DNA of 64,000 nt from Pusillimonas sp. UBA3987 (lineage in GTDB: Bacteria; Pseudomonadota; Gammaproteobacteria; Burkholderiales; Burkholderiaceae_B): assembly GCA_002384935.1 (NCBI GenBank), contig DGCD01000001.1, forward strand, positions 941 to 64,940. Reading direction: 5' to 3'. A program made the position numbers and the translations under genes. The notes beneath the pieces are model-generated. The model was not told where the DNA came from, did no database searches, and saw only the letters and a list, made by a program, of their open reading frames with translations. Below are positions 23,508 through 30,406 of this stretch, one piece after another. Positions within the stretch are counted from its first letter, which is position 1. Each line of letters opens with the position of its first letter.

Positions 23508-23867
23508 ATGCAGCAACTACAAATACCCCCTCTTGCCGAAGGCGAAACCTATATCGGCGCAATCGGCGATCAACGCGGGGACGTGTACCACCTCATTCTG
23601 CTACCGGGCGACAACGACGACGCCAGCTGGTCGGAGCAGCTTGAATGGGCCAAGAGCATCGGCGGCGACCTGCCCAACAAGATCGAGCTTGCCATGCTTT
23701 GGAACACCTGCAGGGATCAGTTTCAAAAGGACGTCTATTGGTCGAACCAGGAGCACGAAATCGAGTCCAGCTCTGCCTGGATTCAGTTCTTCATCTACGG
23801 CAGTCAGAACGGCAGCCACAAGGGTGTCGAGCTTCGCGCCCGTGCCGTCCGCAGATTGCCCATTTAA
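23508..23867 (+). CDS. DGR target protein 1 (C-type-lectin-fold, DUF1566-like)
   Basis: 119 aa, start at ATG 23508 with AGGAG upstream. The body (HLILLPGDNDDASWSEQLEW, GGDLPNKIELAMLW, VYWSNQEHE) is that of small phage DUF1566-like proteins, which adopt a C-type-lectin-like fold. The C-terminal 34 residues are the variable repeat, SSSAWIQFFIYGSQNGSHKG then VELRARAVRRL. Compared with the template translation, the changed positions read S, I, F, I, Y, S, G and S in place of Y and seven N. No signal peptide or membrane segment is visible, so a cytoplasmic or virion location is expected. It lacks the N-terminal coil of target 2. Confidence 0.9.
   Translation: MQQLQIPPLAEGETYIGAIGDQRGDVYHLILLPGDNDDASWSEQLEWAKSIGGDLPNKIELAMLWNTCRDQFQKDVYWSNQEHEIESSSAWIQFFIYGSQNGSHKGVELRARAVRRLPI
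23766..23858 (+). repeat. DGR variable repeat VR1
   Basis: Aligns without gaps to TR 24887-24979 (offset 1121). Identity in fact extends three bases further left, to 23763. Ten differences, all at TR adenines 24894, 24903, 24908, 24909, 24915, 24917, 24924, 24932, 24933 and 24936; outcomes are T, G and C. The 3' part from 23816 is unchanged and holds the GC-rich segment CGCGCCCGTGCCGTCCGC expected at the initiation-of-mutagenic-homing end. Homology stops at 23858, 7 bases before the target stop codon. Confidence 0.96.
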
Positions 23868-23890
23868 TCATTTAACAATTTGAGGTGAGC

Positions 23891-24352
23891 ATGACAGCCA
23901 TCACACTTGAATCAATCAAAGCCGAGCAAGAGCGCTTGGCAGGCCTGATCAACACGTACGCAAACCAGCTACAGCCCAACGACTACGAAGTTCCGGCCAC
24001 AACAATCAAGCTTTTCCCGGGCGAACGTTACGCCGGCATCGCACTCGGCACTGAAGGCCAGCCTTCGCACCATTTGATCCTACTGCCAGGCGAGATTGAA
24101 GAAGCCACGTGGGCCAAAGCGGGCAAATGGGCGGCAAAAAATGGCGGCGACCTGCCCTCACGTCAGGAACAGGCCCTTTTGTTTGCGAACCTGCGTGGTG
24201 AATTCGCCAACGCCTGGTACTGGTCGAACCAGGAACACGAGAGCGATTCCAGCTATGCCTGGTTTCAGTACTTCTACTACGGCATTCAGAACTACCACCA
24301 CAAGGGTGTCGAGCTTCGCGCCCGTGCCGTCCGCAGATTAATTATTGATTAA
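23891..24352 (+). CDS. DGR target protein 2 (C-type-lectin-fold, DUF1566-like)
   Basis: 153 aa from ATG 23891 with GAGG five bases upstream (GTG 23885 is the alternative). An N-terminal helical segment (TLESIKAEQERLAGLINTYA) could form a coiled coil or oligomerise. Then come FPGERYAGIALGTEGQPSHH, LILLPGEIEEATWAKAG, GGDLPSRQEQALLFANLRGE and AWYWSNQEHE, all typical of small DUF1566-like proteins of Burkholderiales phages. The variable end reads SSYAWFQYFYYGIQNYHHKG then VELRARAVRRL, with aromatic residues replacing four of the template asparagines. No export signal is seen. Confidence 0.92.
   Translation: MTAITLESIKAEQERLAGLINTYANQLQPNDYEVPATTIKLFPGERYAGIALGTEGQPSHHLILLPGEIEEATWAKAGKWAAKNGGDLPSRQEQALLFANLRGEFANAWYWSNQEHESDSSYAWFQYFYYGIQNYHHKGVELRARAVRRLIID
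24248..24339 (+). repeat. DGR variable repeat VR2
   Basis: Aligns without gaps to TR 24887-24978 (offset 639). Eight differences, all at TR adenines 24902, 24903, 24908, 24914, 24917, 24924, 24932 and 24935; seven became T and one C. The bases just outside on each side no longer match (TR G24886 versus T; TR G24979 versus A). The 3' constant part is identical to VR1 and TR. Confidence 0.96.
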
Positions 24353-24370
24353 TTCAGTCATTTAACCAGC

Positions 24371-24745
24371 ATGGCCATCCACACCAACCTGCCCATTTAC
24401 AAGGTCGCTTACAACTTGCTCGATGTTGTCACCGAGCTCGTTAAGCACATGGACCGTAATTTCAAACGCTCGATTGGAGAGAAGATTTCCAACGAGTGCA
24501 TTGAAATTGTTGTCCTGGTGTTTCGGGCCAATGTCGCACAAGACAAAGAACCGCACCTTATTGAACTGTTGGAGCGAGTCCAGGTAATCAACCTGATGCT
24601 ACGGCTCGGCCACGACAAGCGTGTTATCTCCCGCCCGAGCTACGCAAAGGCGGTCGAATTAACAACGAGTATTGGCAAGCAGGCCAATGGATGGCGCCGC
24701 GCCGCAACCCGCCCGATTCATGGAGGTCAAGGCCGTCATGACTGA
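24371..24745 (+). CDS. avd: Avd accessory protein of the DGR
   Basis: 124 aa, predicted all-helical (PIYKVAYNLLDVVTELVKHM, IGEKISNECIEIVVLVFRAN, LIELLERVQVINLMLRLGHD, YAKAVELTTSIGKQANGWRR), matching the four-helix-bundle Avd family. Avd forms a basic barrel-shaped pentamer that binds the RT and the template RNA and is needed for mutagenic cDNA synthesis in BPP-1. The C-terminal end is basic. It starts 19 bases after target 2 and its stop overlaps an ATG of the RT frame (ATGACTGA at 24738-24745). Confidence 0.9.
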   Translation: MAIHTNLPIYKVAYNLLDVVTELVKHMDRNFKRSIGEKISNECIEIVVLVFRANVAQDKEPHLIELLERVQVINLMLRLGHDKRVISRPSYAKAVELTTSIGKQANGWRRAATRPIHGGQGRHD

Positions 24746-26081
24746 GCGGAAATTCAATCTGGTCGTGCCGCTGCCCCACAAAGGCACCGACATGCGCACA
24801 AAGGAAACCTCCGTCACCTTGCCGGCCAGGTCCTGCGCAGTTTCCCCGTTGAATAATCGACCGGGCGACGTAGATAGCACGATGAGTCCAGCTATGCCTG
24901 GAATCAGAACTTCAACAACGGCAATCAGAACAACAACCACAAGGGTGTCGAGCTTCGCGCCCGTGCCGTCCGCAGATTGGAGCGCACCTGCTGACTTTAC
25001 GTTTGGCGAACTGATAGACGCATACTTCGACTGCCGTGAACGAAAACGCAATAGTGCCAGCGCTCTTGCTTTTGAAGAGAAACTTGAAGACAACCTGCGT
25101 GAACTTCACGACGAGCTCGTAAACGGGCACTACCGGCCTGGAAAATCGGTTTGCTTCATCATCACCCACCCTAAACCACGAGAAGTGTGGGCCGCGACTT
25201 TCCGTGACCGCGTGGTTCATCACTTACTGCACAACAAAATTTCCCCACGGTTCACGGCTCGTTTTATCGCAGACTCCTGCGCGTGCATTCCAGGCCGAGG
25301 CACTGCCTACGCAGCCACACGGCTTGAATCCAAAGCAAGGAGCATCACTCAAAACTGGAGCCGGCCTGCGCACTATATGAAGTGCGATCTGGCAAACTTC
25401 TTTGTGAGCATCGATAAGCGGATCGTGCGCAATCTGTTGGCCAGGCATATTCATGAACCGTGGTGGCTCCAGTTGGCAGACACCATCTTGTTTCATGACC
25501 CCCGTGAGAACTACGAGTTGCGTGGCAACCCAGCGCTGCTAAAGCTGGTACCGCCGCATAAACGCCTGTGCAATCAGCCCTCTTATTTAGGCCTGCCCAT
25601 TGGCAACCTTTCCAGCCAGTTCTTTGCAAACGTATATCTGAACGTCCTGGATCAGTTCGTAAAGCACAGCCTAAAGTGCCGGCACTACATCCGCTATGTG
25701 GATGATTTCGTATTACTGCACGAGTCGCCGCAATGGCTAAACCAAGCACGGCATCAGATCGAAACAGTGCTGCAAAACGAGCTCAATGCCAGCTTAAACC
25801 CAAAGAAAACGATTCTCCAACCGCTCGATCGTGGTGTTGATTTTGTTGGTCAGGTGATCAGGCCATGGCACCGCACGTTACGCCGGCGCACGTTCAATCT
25901 CGCCATGGACCGGGTCAGGTCAATGGACTCAAAGAACCTATATGAATCGGCCAACAGCTATTACGGCTTATTGCGACAAGCATCGCACAGCCACCATGAC
26001 CGCGCCCGCTTTTCAAATCAACTGCGCCGAAGAGGTCACACCGTCAAAGGCGACTTAACCAAAACCTACCGGAAACATTGA
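24738..26081 (+). CDS. DGR reverse transcriptase
   Basis: 447 aa if started at ATG 24738, which has GGAGGT about 10 bases upstream and overlaps the avd stop. The conserved protein begins near FTFGELIDAYFDCRERKRNS (from about 24,996). Motifs: REVWAATFRDRVVHHLLHNK, DSCACIPGRGTAYAATRLES, KCDLANFFVSIDKRIVRNLL, the DGR-type motif 4 LPIGNLSSQFFANVYLNVLD, and the catalytic IRYVDDFVLLHES. After the TR there is no in-frame ATG, GTG or TTG before the conserved region, so translation must begin at 24738, at 24882 or inside the TR. The N-terminal 85 residues do not resemble other RTs. Confidence 0.93.
   Translation: MTERKFNLVVPLPHKGTDMRTKETSVTLPARSCAVSPLNNRPGDVDSTMSPAMPGIRTSTTAIRTTTTRVSSFAPVPSADWSAPADFTFGELIDAYFDCRERKRNSASALAFEEKLEDNLRELHDELVNGHYRPGKSVCFIITHPKPREVWAATFRDRVVHHLLHNKISPRFTARFIADSCACIPGRGTAYAATRLESKARSITQNWSRPAHYMKCDLANFFVSIDKRIVRNLLARHIHEPWWLQLADTILFHDPRENYELRGNPALLKLVPPHKRLCNQPSYLGLPIGNLSSQFFANVYLNVLDQFVKHSLKCRHYIRYVDDFVLLHESPQWLNQARHQIETVLQNELNASLNPKKTILQPLDRGVDFVGQVIRPWHRTLRRRTFNLAMDRVRSMDSKNLYESANSYYGLLRQASHSHHDRARFSNQLRRRGHTVKGDLTKTYRKH
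24887..24979 (+). repeat. DGR template repeat TR
   Basis: 93 bases. The 5' part (24887-24942) is adenine-rich, with 23 A in 56 bases and repeated AAC/AAT codons in the VR reading frame, giving YAWNQNFNNGNQNNNHKG. The 3' part is GC-rich and invariant. Thirteen different TR adenines are changed in at least one VR. The VR reading frame is closed just upstream by TAG at 24875-24877, so TR is not a target gene itself. In the RT frame the same bases are open and contain two ATG codons (24882 just before it and 24894 inside it). Confidence 0.96.
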
Positions 26082-26091
26082 AGAGGAAATT

Positions 26092-26766
26092 ATGGCCACT
26101 AATCCTGTACTGGCGTGTGCACCAATGAATAGGCACAGCTCACTTCACTTAATTGGCCTGGCCGGTCGCGCCGGCGCCGGCAAGGACACGTGTGCCGACA
26201 TCATGTTTTCTCAACATGATTTCGCCACCACTGCCTTTGCTGCCCCCCTGCGCCGCGAAATCATTTCAGCTTTCCGGATCGACGGTGCGCTCTTTTCAGT
26301 TGAGCAGAAAGAGCGCCGCGCCCCAGCCCTGGCCATTAATCGTTGCGCCGACTCAGGGTTCATTCAACGGATGACGGAACTGGGTGTTGACCTGGCCGAA
26401 GCCAGATCCCCCAGGGAAATCATGCGTTGGTGGGGAACCGAATACCGACGACACCAAAACGAGCAGTACTGGACGGACCTGATGCGGCATTGGATAGATT
26501 GCATGGCTTTGGATGGCATCAGACGCATCGTGATTACTGACGTGCGGTTTCTGAACGAGGCGCAGTTCATTCAATCGCTAGGCGGGTCGATCTGGCGGAT
26601 CCGCAGACCGGCCGCCGAAGCAAAACATGTTGACCACCAATCGGAAACGGAAGTCGCAGCCATTTGGCCTGACGCTGTGATCGATAACACCGGATCACTT
26701 GGCGACTTGGCCAGAGAGATTGAGGCCACCCTGTTAGAAACTTTCTCCACCCGAGGTGAGGCATGA
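26092..26766 (+). CDS. Deoxynucleoside monophosphate kinase-like protein
   Basis: 224 aa with AAGAGG before the ATG. A P-loop (LIGLAGRAGAGKDTCADIM) opens a nucleotide-kinase fold, and MRWWGTEYRRHQNEQYWTDL followed by RIVITDVRFLNEAQFIQSLG is typical of phage dNMP kinases (T4 gp1-like). Such enzymes phosphorylate dNMPs to supply phage DNA synthesis. It begins 11 bases after the RT stop, so it is probably on the same transcript as the DGR. Confidence 0.8.
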   Translation: MATNPVLACAPMNRHSSLHLIGLAGRAGAGKDTCADIMFSQHDFATTAFAAPLRREIISAFRIDGALFSVEQKERRAPALAINRCADSGFIQRMTELGVDLAEARSPREIMRWWGTEYRRHQNEQYWTDLMRHWIDCMALDGIRRIVITDVRFLNEAQFIQSLGGSIWRIRRPAAEAKHVDHQSETEVAAIWPDAVIDNTGSLGDLAREIEATLLETFSTRGEA

Positions 26767-27206
26767 GAAAGCGAAGCAAACACTATTGCCCCAAACGCGC
26801 AGAAATCCCGATGCTGGTTAAAGCCTATCGGGCCTTCAGCCCCCTTCAAGACATCGTGGACCAGATCGCCAAAGACGGCACACTGAATTGTTCAGCACGC
26901 GGCGTGCCGATGTTTCGTGATCTGGAGGACGGTCAGTGGTACGACACCGCCGTAGCCCTGCAGGGCGTTATCGACCACCTGGAAATGTACCAGCTGCGCC
27001 ACCAGGTGAGCCTGCCGTTGGAAGCGCTGAAAGAGTTTCACAAAGGGATCGAGTACGCGATACCGGTGTCGGCAACCTTGTTGGCCAAACTCCAGCGTGA
27101 CATACCCCGCCTGCAGGGCGCCCTGGCCAGGAGCAATCCCGATGATGTCAATGACATTTTGAGGCAGGTGCAGATTAAAGAGTTGCTGGAGGATCAACGA
27201 TGCTAG
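26763..27206 (+). CDS. Phage protein, unknown
   Basis: 147 aa (MRKRSKHYCPKRAEIPMLVK). Helical throughout, with SPLQDIVDQIAKDGTLNCSA and LQGVIDHLEMYQLRHQVSLP. Related small proteins seem common in early regions of Burkholderiales phages, but I do not recognise a function. It overlaps the kinase gene by 4 bp and the HNH gene by 7 bp. Confidence 0.6.
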   Translation: MRKRSKHYCPKRAEIPMLVKAYRAFSPLQDIVDQIAKDGTLNCSARGVPMFRDLEDGQWYDTAVALQGVIDHLEMYQLRHQVSLPLEALKEFHKGIEYAIPVSATLLAKLQRDIPRLQGALARSNPDDVNDILRQVQIKELLEDQRC

Positions 27207-27919
27207 GCCAAATAAAAGAAAGCCCATCTGCCGAAGCTAGAAATGAAAGTTGGACGCAACTCGAGTTGGCGGTAATTGAAAAATACTACCCCGACACCCC
27301 AACCAAAATCATCGCCAAAGAACTCGGCAGAACTACACAGCAAATCTATCGCCAGGCGAATCGCCTTGGAATCAGAAAAACCAAAGAGTATTTGGCCAGC
27401 CCCCATGCCAGCCGATTGCGCCAAGGCGATCAGGTAGGGAAGGACACTCAATTCAAGGTCGGCCACACACCGTGGAATAAAGGCAAGCCTGGAATAAGTG
27501 GCCACCACCCAAACACCAAAAGAACGCAGTTCAAAAAAGGCCAGATGCATGGCGCCGCGCAACACAATTACGTCCCAATTGGTTCGACGAGAGTTTCGCG
27601 TGACGGCATTCTTGAAAAAAAAGTAACAGATAACCCCAATCTTTACCCGGCCAAGCGTTGGGTGCCAGTGGCTCGTTTGGTATGGGAACAAGCAAACGGG
27701 CCGGTACCGCCCAAACACATCGTTTGCTTTAAGCCAGGGATGCACACAACAGAAGAGCCAGAAATCACGGTAGATAAGCTGGAGTGCATCACCAGGGCCG
27801 AAAACATGAAACGCAACACTTTACACAACTATCCGAAAGAAATTGCGCATGCGATCCAATTGCGCGGGGCCTTGAACAGGAGAATCAATCGTGTCCAGAA
27901 ACATCAACGATCTACGTGA
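27200..27919 (+). CDS. HNH homing-type endonuclease with N-terminal HTH
   Basis: 239 aa. The N-terminal part (WTQLELAVIEKYYPDTPTKI then ELGRTTQQIYRQANRLGI) is a SANT/HTH-like DNA-binding module. The middle has repeated basic elements (TQFKVGHTPWNKGKPG, TQFKKGQMHG). The C-terminal part (ARLVWEQANGPVPPKHIVCF then CITRAENMKRN) has the H-N-H arrangement. This architecture is common in phage-borne free-standing HNH nucleases. It may be a selfish gene or a DNA-processing enzyme. Confidence 0.7.
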   Translation: MLGQIKESPSAEARNESWTQLELAVIEKYYPDTPTKIIAKELGRTTQQIYRQANRLGIRKTKEYLASPHASRLRQGDQVGKDTQFKVGHTPWNKGKPGISGHHPNTKRTQFKKGQMHGAAQHNYVPIGSTRVSRDGILEKKVTDNPNLYPAKRWVPVARLVWEQANGPVPPKHIVCFKPGMHTTEEPEITVDKLECITRAENMKRNTLHNYPKEIAHAIQLRGALNRRINRVQKHQRST

Positions 27920-28139
27920 GGGCCTATTCGACGCGTTGGACTTACTTAAGAAAGGTGAGCTGAGCGTCGAGCAAGCTAAGGCCGTCAGTGAAATGAGCCA
28001 GGTGATTATCAACAGCGCCAAGGTGGAGGTCGATTACATCCGGGCCAATAACGGTGGCGAAACGCCATTCCTCGAGGCCATCGGCAACGACAACTTACCT
28101 CCAGGCGTCATTGGCCGGCGCGTGCACCGGCTGAAGTAA
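27891..28139 (+). CDS. Small phage protein, unknown
   Basis: 82 aa with a GTG start (MSRNINDLREGLFDALDLLK). It is a short helical protein with KGELSVEQAKAVSEMSQVII then NSAKVEVDYIRANNGG, a pattern seen in conserved small phage proteins. AGGAG lies about eight bases before the GTG, and it overlaps the HNH gene by 29 bp. Function unknown. Confidence 0.65.
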   Translation: MSRNINDLREGLFDALDLLKKGELSVEQAKAVSEMSQVIINSAKVEVDYIRANNGGETPFLEAIGNDNLPPGVIGRRVHRLK

Positions 28140-28184
28140 GGCGACTTATCCACACAAACTGTGAATAACCCATTGGATAAAACC

Positions 28185-28454
28185 ATGACAACAGATAAAC
28201 ATTGTGATTCGACGCCGGGTTACGGGCAAACGGTCAATAACTACCCGAAACGTTACACACTTGGCAGCAAGCATTACTGGCACGAAGTTGTGCCCTGCAT
28301 GATCGAGCACCCCGAAGGCAAGTACGTACTGTTTGCTGAATACCAAAAACTCGCCGCCCACAATCAATACTGCGAAGCGCTGATAGCGAAACTGCGTGGC
28401 GACAAGCAGAGCCCGCAGGGGCCGAGCAGTCGTTTGTTTGGGGGTCGGTCATGA
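28185..28454 (+). CDS. Small phage protein, unknown
   Basis: 89 aa from ATG 28185 (MTTDKHCDSTPGYGQTVNNY); a GTG at 28161 is an alternative start. The section CMIEHPEGKYVLFAEYQKLA then EALIAKLRGD suggests a small globular domain with a helical end. No family recognised. Its stop overlaps the next gene's ATG (4 bp). Confidence 0.5.
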   Translation: MTTDKHCDSTPGYGQTVNNYPKRYTLGSKHYWHEVVPCMIEHPEGKYVLFAEYQKLAAHNQYCEALIAKLRGDKQSPQGPSSRLFGGRS

Positions 28455-29359
28455 GCGAAAACTCAAAAATCGAATGGACGGATCACACATTTAATCCCTG
28501 GGAAGGTTGCCAGAAGGTCGGGCCCGGGTGTGACCACTGCTATGCCGAGACGCGCAACGCCCGTTTCTCCGGCGGCCAAGCCGTCAATTGGGGTCCCGGC
28601 GCGCCACGGCGCCGTACCAGTGCAGCGAACTGGCGCAAGCCGCTGGCATGGAATGCCGCGCATTTCGAATTCTTTGCCAAGCACGGACGCCGGCAGCGTG
28701 TGTTCTGCGCCAGCCTAGCTGATGTGTTCGACAACGAAGTTGATCCCAAATGGCGGCGTGACCTATTTGACCTAATTGAACTAACGCCAAATCTGGACTG
28801 GCTACTTTTGACCAAACGAATCGGTAACGTCTTCCGCATGCTTCCGACACATGACTGGGCAACGCGCGGCAACGTCTGGTTGGGCGCCACCATCGTCAAC
28901 CAGGAAGAGGCCAACCGAGACATTCCAAAGCTGCTGGCCGTGCCGGCGCGTGTGCGGTTCTTGTCCATGGAACCCTTGCTGGGGCCCGTCGATCTGACGC
29001 GGATTATGCGAAGCTCACCGGACAGTGACTGGGCATACTGTGACAACGCGCTTTCCGGCTTTCGTGCGACGAAGTGTGGCGGCTCCGATGGTCCTGCGCT
29101 GGACTGGGTCATCGTCGGCGGCGAAAGCGGCCCGGGTGCGCGACCGATGCATCCGGATTGGGTCCGCAGTCTGCGCGACCATTGCGAAGAGGCTGGAGTG
29201 CCTTTCCTGTTCAAGCAATGGGGGCAGTGGCTGCCTGATAGCCAGAATCAGGCAATTATCGGCCCGTCTGGCGACACGCAAGCCATTCGTGTCGGCAAGA
29301 AAGCCGCTGGCCGTCTACTCGACGGTCGCACCTGGGGTCAGTTCCCAAAAGGACTGTAA
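28451..29359 (+). CDS. Phage Gp37/Gp68 family protein (DUF5131)
   Basis: 302 aa. Begins SKIEWTDHTFNPWEGCQKVG then PGCDHCYAETRNARF, the family signature with a CX7CX2C cysteine group. That arrangement suggests an iron-sulfur or radical-SAM-like domain, though not the classical CX3CX2C motif. Other conserved pieces are VFCASLADVFDNEVDP, LDWLLLTKRIGNVFRML, LGATIVNQEEANRDIPKLLA and WVIVGGESGPGARPMHPDWV. The family is common in phages and its biochemical role is unknown. Confidence 0.9.
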   Translation: MSENSKIEWTDHTFNPWEGCQKVGPGCDHCYAETRNARFSGGQAVNWGPGAPRRRTSAANWRKPLAWNAAHFEFFAKHGRRQRVFCASLADVFDNEVDPKWRRDLFDLIELTPNLDWLLLTKRIGNVFRMLPTHDWATRGNVWLGATIVNQEEANRDIPKLLAVPARVRFLSMEPLLGPVDLTRIMRSSPDSDWAYCDNALSGFRATKCGGSDGPALDWVIVGGESGPGARPMHPDWVRSLRDHCEEAGVPFLFKQWGQWLPDSQNQAIIGPSGDTQAIRVGKKAAGRLLDGRTWGQFPKGL

Positions 29360-29363
29360 AGCC

Positions 29364-29507
29364 ATGAGATATATAACTGCGCCTTTCCGCTTTCTAATTT
29401 TTATTTTCTGCTTGATTGCGTACTCAGCATATCTAGCCGGCAATGAACTATCAATACCCATTCGCAAATGGTGGCGCCGTAAGTGGCCAATGAAAACAAA
29501 GGAGTGA
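29364..29507 (+). CDS. 47-aa single-helix membrane protein
   Basis: ATG 29364 to TGA at 29505-29507 (MRYITAPFRFLIFIFCLIAY, ending with a very basic tail WWRRKWPMKTKE). One transmembrane helix with positive charges on the C-terminal side. It begins four bases after the previous stop. The ribosome site is weak (AAAGGACTGTAAAGCC). Function unknown. Confidence 0.5.
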   Translation: MRYITAPFRFLIFIFCLIAYSAYLAGNELSIPIRKWWRRKWPMKTKE

Positions 29508-29509
29508 TT

Positions 29510-29809
29510 ATGCCGTGCTACTCAGGATTCACAAAAAGTGGAGATAGGTTTTTCCTTTGCGGCGATCTAGGGCCTCATTGCGCAGACCATGGATGTATGG
29601 ACGTTGGCACGAATCTCTGTGACTACCCCGTCGGAAACGGAAAAACGTGCGATATGCCGATTTGTGACTCACACGCATTCGAAGCCGCACCTAACGTGCA
29701 CTACTGTCCAGGCCACTCAATCATGTGGCGCAAATTCGTTGACGCTGGCGGCGTCGAGAAAGAATTGAAAAACGTGGTGCCATTCGCCACACAGGAGAAG
29801 CAGAAATGA
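29510..29809 (+). CDS. Cys/His-rich small protein, probable zinc binder
   Basis: 99 aa from ATG 29510 with AAAGGAG six bases upstream. It contains eight Cys and several His (CGDLGPHCADHGCMDVG, LCDYPVGNGKTCDMPICDSH, YCPGHS), enough for two zinc sites. No family is recognised. Its stop overlaps the next start by 4 bp, so it belongs to the early operon. Confidence 0.6.
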   Translation: MPCYSGFTKSGDRFFLCGDLGPHCADHGCMDVGTNLCDYPVGNGKTCDMPICDSHAFEAAPNVHYCPGHSIMWRKFVDAGGVEKELKNVVPFATQEKQK

Positions 29810-30348
29810 AGCAGGAAACTAAATTGCCCCCCGTTGCCACACAGCCAGCCGGGCCGGTGAAGTGCGATCTACCTGAGAGCGACGAATTCAAGCCCACTGA
29901 GCGGCAAGGACTGTTCCGTAAATTTGATGTGCGGCGCACTGACGGCAGCGATCATCCCGGTGGAAAGCATCACGGCTGCCGGTATTTCGTGCTTGACATT
30001 GATCACGACCCATACGCCCAGGCAGCACTATCTGCTTACGCTGGCGTATGTGAGCAATCGCACCCGGAACTGGCCGCGGATCTACGCGACAAGTGGAGCG
30101 CAGCCGAGCCGGTGAAGATGCTGAGTGACGATGAAATCTTACAAGTGTTCTCAGACCAAATGCAGACCAGCGAAGATGATATGTATATCGAAATGAGCCC
30201 CGAAGATGCGCTGGCGGTTGGTCGGACCCTACTCGCCAAGTATGCGCAGCAAACCGCCGTTACGCGGCCAATCTTTGTTGGGCTTGATTTGGCAAGCGGG
30301 CCAGATGAAGCAGTGTATTGGGATGGAACAAGCCCACCAACCAAATGA
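29806..30348 (+). CDS. Phage protein, unknown
   Basis: 180 aa. The centre (DGSDHPGGKHHGCRYFVLDI then DHDPYAQAALSAYAGVC) resembles a domain seen in many small phage proteins containing HXXCxxFVLD...HDP. The second half is acidic (LSDDEILQVFSDQMQTSEDD). No enzymatic role can be assigned. Confidence 0.6.
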   Translation: MKQETKLPPVATQPAGPVKCDLPESDEFKPTERQGLFRKFDVRRTDGSDHPGGKHHGCRYFVLDIDHDPYAQAALSAYAGVCEQSHPELAADLRDKWSAAEPVKMLSDDEILQVFSDQMQTSEDDMYIEMSPEDALAVGRTLLAKYAQQTAVTRPIFVGLDLASGPDEAVYWDGTSPPTK

Positions 30349-30406
30349 CCCGAATCACTGAAATACTGAAAGTAACCGCGAAAGCGTGGAAATTGGAGGT
30401 GCAGAC

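Larger units (their letters stand above)
23508..26081 (+). mobile_element. Diversity-generating retroelement (two targets, Avd, TR, RT)
   Basis: Order: target 1 with VR1 (23508-23867), target 2 with VR2 (23891-24352), avd (24371-24745), TR (24887-24979), reverse transcriptase (to 26081), all on the plus strand. DGRs copy the TR RNA into cDNA with mutation at adenines and use the product to replace the VR. The hallmark is met: VR1 differs from TR at 10 sites and VR2 at 8, and in every case the TR base is A. The 42 bases 24937-24978 are identical in all three repeats. The order avd-TR-RT is as in Bordetella phage BPP-1, but the targets are small stand-alone proteins in an early operon, not a tail fibre. 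Confidence 0.96.

Noticed and set aside
24339..24354. TTAAT-TATTG-ATTAA hairpin just after VR2 as a DGR retrohoming stem-loop
   Set aside because: The known BPP-1 element is GC-rich; this is a 5-bp AT-only stem, and nothing equivalent of good quality follows VR1. Too weak to annotate.
24672..26081. RT as a retron, abortive-infection or group II intron RT
   Set aside because: The adjacent template/variable repeats with adenine-only changes, the Avd gene and the IGNLSSQ motif all identify a DGR. No msr/msd, intron domains or maturase/HNH domain is seen.
28540..29214. 224-codon minus-strand frame opposite the Gp37/Gp68 gene
   Set aside because: Arg/Ser-rich composition typical of antisense frames in GC-rich DNA, and fully covered by a recognised phage gene.
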